Source: Candidatus Sulfopaludibacter sp. (GTDB taxonomy: Bacteria > Acidobacteriota > Terriglobia > Bryobacterales > Bryobacteraceae). Taken from it: a DNA stretch of 64,000 nucleotides. This document shows, one piece after another, positions 60,827 through 64,000 of this stretch (positions are counted from its first letter, which is position 1; each line of letters opens with the position of its first letter). The stretch spans positions 1 through 64,000 of the forward strand of contig JARLGM010000013.1 in the NCBI GenBank assembly GCA_031292755.1, in the 5' to 3' direction. A program made the position numbers and the translations under genes. The notes under the pieces were generated by a model that did no database searches, had not been told where the DNA came from, and saw only the letters and a program-made list of their open reading frames with translations.

Positions 60827-62346
60827 TCGACGCGGTGGTGATCGTGGCGTATATGGCGGGGCTGGTTGCGCTGGGGCTGCGTTTTTCGCGGCGGCAGACG
60901 TCGACGGAACGCTACTTCGTGGCCAGGCGATCGATACCCGGTTGGGCGACGGGGATGAGCCTGCTGGCGACGCTGATCAGCAGCGTGACGTTCATCGCGT
61001 ATCCGGGGTCGGCGTACGCGGGCGATTGGTCGAACCTGGTTCCGGGGTTGATGGTGGCGCCGGTGCTGGCGGTGGTGGCGGTGGTGGTGATTCCGTTTTT
61101 CCGTCATGCGGTGAGAACCAGCGCGTACGAATATTTCGGGAGGCGGTTCGGATATCCGGCGAGGGTATACGGATCGATCGCGTACGCGCTGGGCCATTTT
61201 TCGAAGATGGGCTTCGTGTTTTACCTGCTGGCGCTGACGGTGAGCAGCATGACGGGGTGGAAGACGGATTCGGTGATCGTCCTGGTGGGGATCGTGACGG
61301 TGGTGTACACGCTGGCGGGCGGGATTGAGGCGGTGATCTGGGCGGACGTGATTCAGGGCTTCGCGCTGTGGCTGGGAATCGCGATCTGCGTGGGTTACCT
61401 GTTGTACCTGCCGGCGGGGGGGCCGGGCGCGGTGCTGGCGCACGCATGGCAGAGCGGGAAGATCAGCCTGGGAAGCAGGGCGCCGGATTTCAGCCGTCCG
61501 ACGGTGTGGGTGCTGGCGATTTACGGGTTCTTTTACTATTTGCAGCGGTACACGGCGGACCAGACGGTGGTGCAGCGGTACCTGGTGGCGCGGTCGGACC
61601 GGGCGGCGGTGCGGGGGATCGCGATCGGGTCGCTGCTGTGCATTCCGGTGTGGACGCTGTTCATGCTGATCGGGACACTGTGCTGGGAGTATTACCGGGC
61701 TGCGCCGCCGGCGATGAAGGCAGACCAGGTGTTTCCTTACTTCATCACGACGCACGTACCGCCGGGACTGGCGGGACTGTTCATGGCGGCGCTGTTCGGC
61801 GCGGCGATGGCGAATCTGTCATCGGACTTCAACAGTTTGGCGGCGATCGCGGTGGAGGATTATTACCGGGTGATGCGGCCGGAGTCCGGGGAGAAAAGGC
61901 GCCTGGCGATGGCGAAGATCGTAGTGGCGGCAAGCGGGCTGCTGTGCATGGCGGTGGCGACGATTCTGGCGCACACCAATGGAACGGCCCTGGGGCTGTG
62001 GTACACGGTTTCGGCGATTGTGGCGGGCGGACTGGCGGGGCTGTTCCTGCTGGCATTTCTGGTGGCGCGGGCCGGAGCCACGGCGGCATACGCGGGGATT
62101 GGGGCGAGCCTGCTATTTACGGCGTGGGCGACTTTGACACTGGACGGCGGTAAGTTGTGGGACCTGGGGAGATTTAACTTTCCGCTACATAATTATATGA
62201 TTGGAGTTATCGGTCACTTAGTGCTGCTGGGCAGCGGCTGTGTGGCGTGTTTCTTTTTCCCCAATCGCGATTTAGAGGCTCGGGAGATGACGTTATGGGG
62301 ATGGCTGCGTCACTCCAGGGCGGAGGCATTAGCGATAACGGGCTAA
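60823..62346 (+). CDS. Sodium:solute symporter (SSS family)
   Basis: 507 residues with about thirteen membrane helices. The N-terminus STERYFVARRSIPGWATGMS and the helix LLATLISSVTFIAYPGSAYA are typical of SSS transporters of the sialic acid/sugar type, as are YFGRRFGYPARVYGS and the later LFGAAMANLSSDFNSLAAI sodium-site helix. Last gene of the operon. It probably imports the product released by the sialidase-like protein or the sugar acid consumed by the kinase and dehydrogenase. Confidence 0.9.
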   Translation: MIDAVVIVAYMAGLVALGLRFSRRQTSTERYFVARRSIPGWATGMSLLATLISSVTFIAYPGSAYAGDWSNLVPGLMVAPVLAVVAVVVIPFFRHAVRTSAYEYFGRRFGYPARVYGSIAYALGHFSKMGFVFYLLALTVSSMTGWKTDSVIVLVGIVTVVYTLAGGIEAVIWADVIQGFALWLGIAICVGYLLYLPAGGPGAVLAHAWQSGKISLGSRAPDFSRPTVWVLAIYGFFYYLQRYTADQTVVQRYLVARSDRAAVRGIAIGSLLCIPVWTLFMLIGTLCWEYYRAAPPAMKADQVFPYFITTHVPPGLAGLFMAALFGAAMANLSSDFNSLAAIAVEDYYRVMRPESGEKRRLAMAKIVVAASGLLCMAVATILAHTNGTALGLWYTVSAIVAGGLAGLFLLAFLVARAGATAAYAGIGASLLFTAWATLTLDGGKLWDLGRFNFPLHNYMIGVIGHLVLLGSGCVACFFFPNRDLEAREMTLWGWLRHSRAEALAITG

Positions 62347-62351
62347 GTTAC

Positions 62352-62380
62352 TTGGCAAATCCCGTGAGTTCGGTTATGAT
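62352..62380 (+). promoter_or_regulatory. Sigma70-type promoter of the TonB-dependent receptor gene
   Basis: TTGGCA (62352-62357), 17-base spacer, TATGAT (62375-62380). Both boxes differ from consensus by one base. Transcription would begin near 62387, giving a leader of about 70 bases that ends with AGAGGG (62446-62451) before the ATG at 62460. Confidence 0.65.
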
Positions 62381-62459
62381 TGCGCTAATCGCTCCGGGTT
62401 AGTCGGTACTCCAAGTGAGGCGAGGTTAGTTACAAGTTGGTTTGAAGAGGGTCATTCAC

Positions 62460-64000
62460 ATGCAACTCGGTAGATTTTTCGTTAGCGCGCTGCTGATTGG
62501 CGGCGCTTTGTTCGCACAGGAATATCGCGGCACGTTCAGCGGTAACGTCACCGATCCGCAGGGCGCAGTGATTCCGAACACCAAGATTTTGGTGACGGAA
62601 ACGCGCACTGGCACCAAGAGTTCCACGGTCTCCGGACCTACCGGCAAGTACACGATTCCATTTCTGGCCCTGGGAACCTATGACATCGAGGCGGAGGCCG
62701 CGGGCTTCAAGAAGTTCACGCAAAAGGGACTGACGCTGAGTTCCGGCGAGAATCCGGTGATCGACATCCACCTGGAAGTGGGTAATGCGACTGAAGAGGT
62801 GACGGTCACGGCGGAGGCGCCGATTCTGGTGACGGCGAACCCGTCGCTGGGCCAGGTGATTACCACGGCGGAAGTGGAGGACGTGCCCATCAACGGCCGC
62901 ACGCCGATGATGCTGGACAACCTGGCGATGGGCGTGGTTTCCACGTTCGAGCCCGGTCCGGTGCGCCCGTTCGATAACAGCGCCCCGAACGACATCAGCA
63001 TTGGAGGCGTACCCGCGACGCACAACGAAGTGCTGCTGGACGGCGCTCCCAACGCGGGGCAGCAGAACCAGATGGCGTACAGCCCGATGCAGGACGCGGT
63101 GACGGAAGTGCGCGTGAACGCATTCGATATGGACGCGGCTAACGGCCATACCATGGGCGGCACGGTCAACGTGATGACTAAGAGCGGCACCAACGATCTG
63201 CACGGGTCGGCGTACATCTATAACCAGACGTCGGCGGTGGATGCCAACACATTTTTTAACAATGCCAAGAACGTTCCGCGGCCGCCGTACCACCAGAATC
63301 AATACGGTGTGACGGCGGGCGGCCCGATTTACGTGCCGAAGGTCTTCAACGGCAAGAATCGCGTCTTCTGGTTCTTCGGCTGGGAAGGGCTGCGGGATTC
63401 CGACCCCGCCAATTCGCCGCTGGAAACGGGCAACCCAGAGAACTTCACATCGGTGCCTACCGCGGCGGAGCGGAAGGGCGACTTTTCTTCGTTGCTCAAT
63501 CTGCCCACCAATGCAGCCACCATCTACGACCCCAATTCGGGAGTGCTTTCGGGAACGCTGGTATCGCGCACGCCATTCCCGGGTAATCAGATTCCCGGCA
63601 GCCGCATCAGCCCGGTAGCGCAGGCGTATATGAACACGTATTTCCCACAGGCGAACACGGCGGGCCTGGCAAACGGGCAGAACAACTATGTGATCAACGC
63701 CGTGGATTTCGATGGCTACGACAACGAACTGGGGCGCCTGGACATCAACGCCAGCGACCGGAACCGGATCTCTTTCGAGGCGCGGCACAATTACCGGGCG
63801 CAGAACAAGAACCAGTTTTTCGGTAATCCGGCGACTGGCAATTTCCTCTACCGCATCAACCAGGGCGCGACGCTGGAAGACGTCAACACCATTACGCCTA
63901 CCACGGTGGCGGACGTTCGCTTCAGTTGGACGCGATACATCGAGAATCATTCGTCGCCGGCCGACGGGGTGGACCCCGCGACGCTGGGGTTCCCGTCCTA
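62460..64000 (+). CDS. TonB-dependent receptor with N-terminal carboxypeptidase-regulatory-like domain, 3' end cut by window edge
   Basis: The frame is open from the ATG at 62460 to the window end (513 codons). Signal peptide about 1-20 (SALLIGGALFAQ). Residues about 22-105 are a CarboxypepD_reg-like beta-sandwich (GTFSGNVTDPQGAVIPNTKI, GKYTIPFLALGTYDIEAEA). The plug domain follows (about 110-250: LGQVITTAEVEDVPINGRT, NEVLLDGAPNAG, GGTVNVMTKSGTNDLHGSAY), then barrel strands. These Oar-like receptors usually reach 1000-1200 residues. They are highly expanded in Acidobacteriota, where they are thought to import glycan fragments or other large substrates. Close to the end of the sugar-acid operon but with its own promoter. 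Confidence 0.9.
   Translation, partial: MQLGRFFVSALLIGGALFAQEYRGTFSGNVTDPQGAVIPNTKILVTETRTGTKSSTVSGPTGKYTIPFLALGTYDIEAEAAGFKKFTQKGLTLSSGENPVIDIHLEVGNATEEVTVTAEAPILVTANPSLGQVITTAEVEDVPINGRTPMMLDNLAMGVVSTFEPGPVRPFDNSAPNDISIGGVPATHNEVLLDGAPNAGQQNQMAYSPMQDAVTEVRVNAFDMDAANGHTMGGTVNVMTKSGTNDLHGSAYIYNQTSAVDANTFFNNAKNVPRPPYHQNQYGVTAGGPIYVPKVFNGKNRVFWFFGWEGLRDSDPANSPLETGNPENFTSVPTAAERKGDFSSLLNLPTNAATIYDPNSGVLSGTLVSRTPFPGNQIPGSRISPVAQAYMNTYFPQANTAGLANGQNNYVINAVDFDGYDNELGRLDINASDRNRISFEARHNYRAQNKNQFFGNPATGNFLYRINQGATLEDVNTITPTTVADVRFSWTRYIENHSSPADGVDPATLGFPS

Noticed and set aside
62430-63950. Minus-strand open frame of 506 codons at the window end
   Set aside because: The plus strand reads as a TonB-dependent receptor with signal peptide, carboxypeptidase-regulatory-like and plug domains.
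1-64000. rRNA, tRNA, CRISPR arrays, prophage or intact insertion sequences
   Set aside because: No cloverleaf-like or rRNA-like sequence, no regularly spaced repeats, and no transposase, integrase or capsid genes were recognised.

Overview
The window looks like chromosomal DNA of an Acidobacteriota bacterium of the Solibacter/Bryobacterales type. Evidence: high GC content; a secreted protein with the Solibacter-type C-terminal domain (TIGR03437); a large TonB-dependent receptor with an N-terminal carboxypeptidase-regulatory-like domain; several Ser/Thr kinases; a two-component-regulator propeller sensor; and many secreted glycoside hydrolases, esterases, sulfatases and beta-propeller proteins. 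I see no rRNA, tRNA, CRISPR array, phage module or intact insertion sequence. All assignments come from reading translations and motifs by eye.

Layout. 1-6.6 kb: a truncated propeller sensor diverging from a GH29 fucosidase, then a large membrane Ser/Thr kinase with a small partner gene. 6.8-16.6 kb: a GH43 / GH5 / Gfo-Idh-MocA operon converging on a GH38 mannosidase / sulfatase / sulfatase operon. 16.6-24.2 kb: DinB-like protein, nitrilase-family amidohydrolase, three orphan Tad pseudopilins, a nucleotidyltransferase-phosphohexomutase fusion, a GNAT protein and a single-POTRA protein. 24.2-31 kb: a pectin / rhamnogalacturonan set (two SGNH esterase genes, one with a doubled catalytic domain; GH2; GH28). 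31-38 kb: VOC protein next to a broken antitoxin, Kelch protein with a His-rich tail, two NHL propellers, a second kinase and an MFS transporter. 38-41 kb: second fucosidase plus SGNH esterase.

41.3-43.3 kb holds the most striking locus: two tiny tandem genes (52 and 51 residues), each little more than a signal peptide plus a P-E-[VI]-D-P sorting tail, directly followed by an exosortase fused to a CPBP-type membrane protease. This matches the VPEID-CTERM / exosortase E arrangement, with substrates that carry almost no cargo.

43-56 kb continues with secreted proteins (TIGR03437 protein, DUF1080 protein, GH36-like hydrolase, PQQ-like propeller, MGH1-like hydrolase, DUF5060 hydrolase, alpha/beta esterase) and a LysR regulator with a palindrome in its divergent promoter. 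56.8-62.3 kb is a tightly overlapped four-gene operon: SUMF1-sialidase fusion, DUF1537 acid-sugar kinase, PdxA-type dehydrogenase and SSS symporter. This suggests release, uptake and catabolism of a sugar acid. The window ends inside the TonB-dependent receptor.

Two larger patterns stand out. A G-rich repeat occurs three times at gene borders between 51 and 59 kb. The plus strand changes from C-rich (about 20-38 kb) to strongly G-rich (about 44-62 kb) regardless of gene direction.
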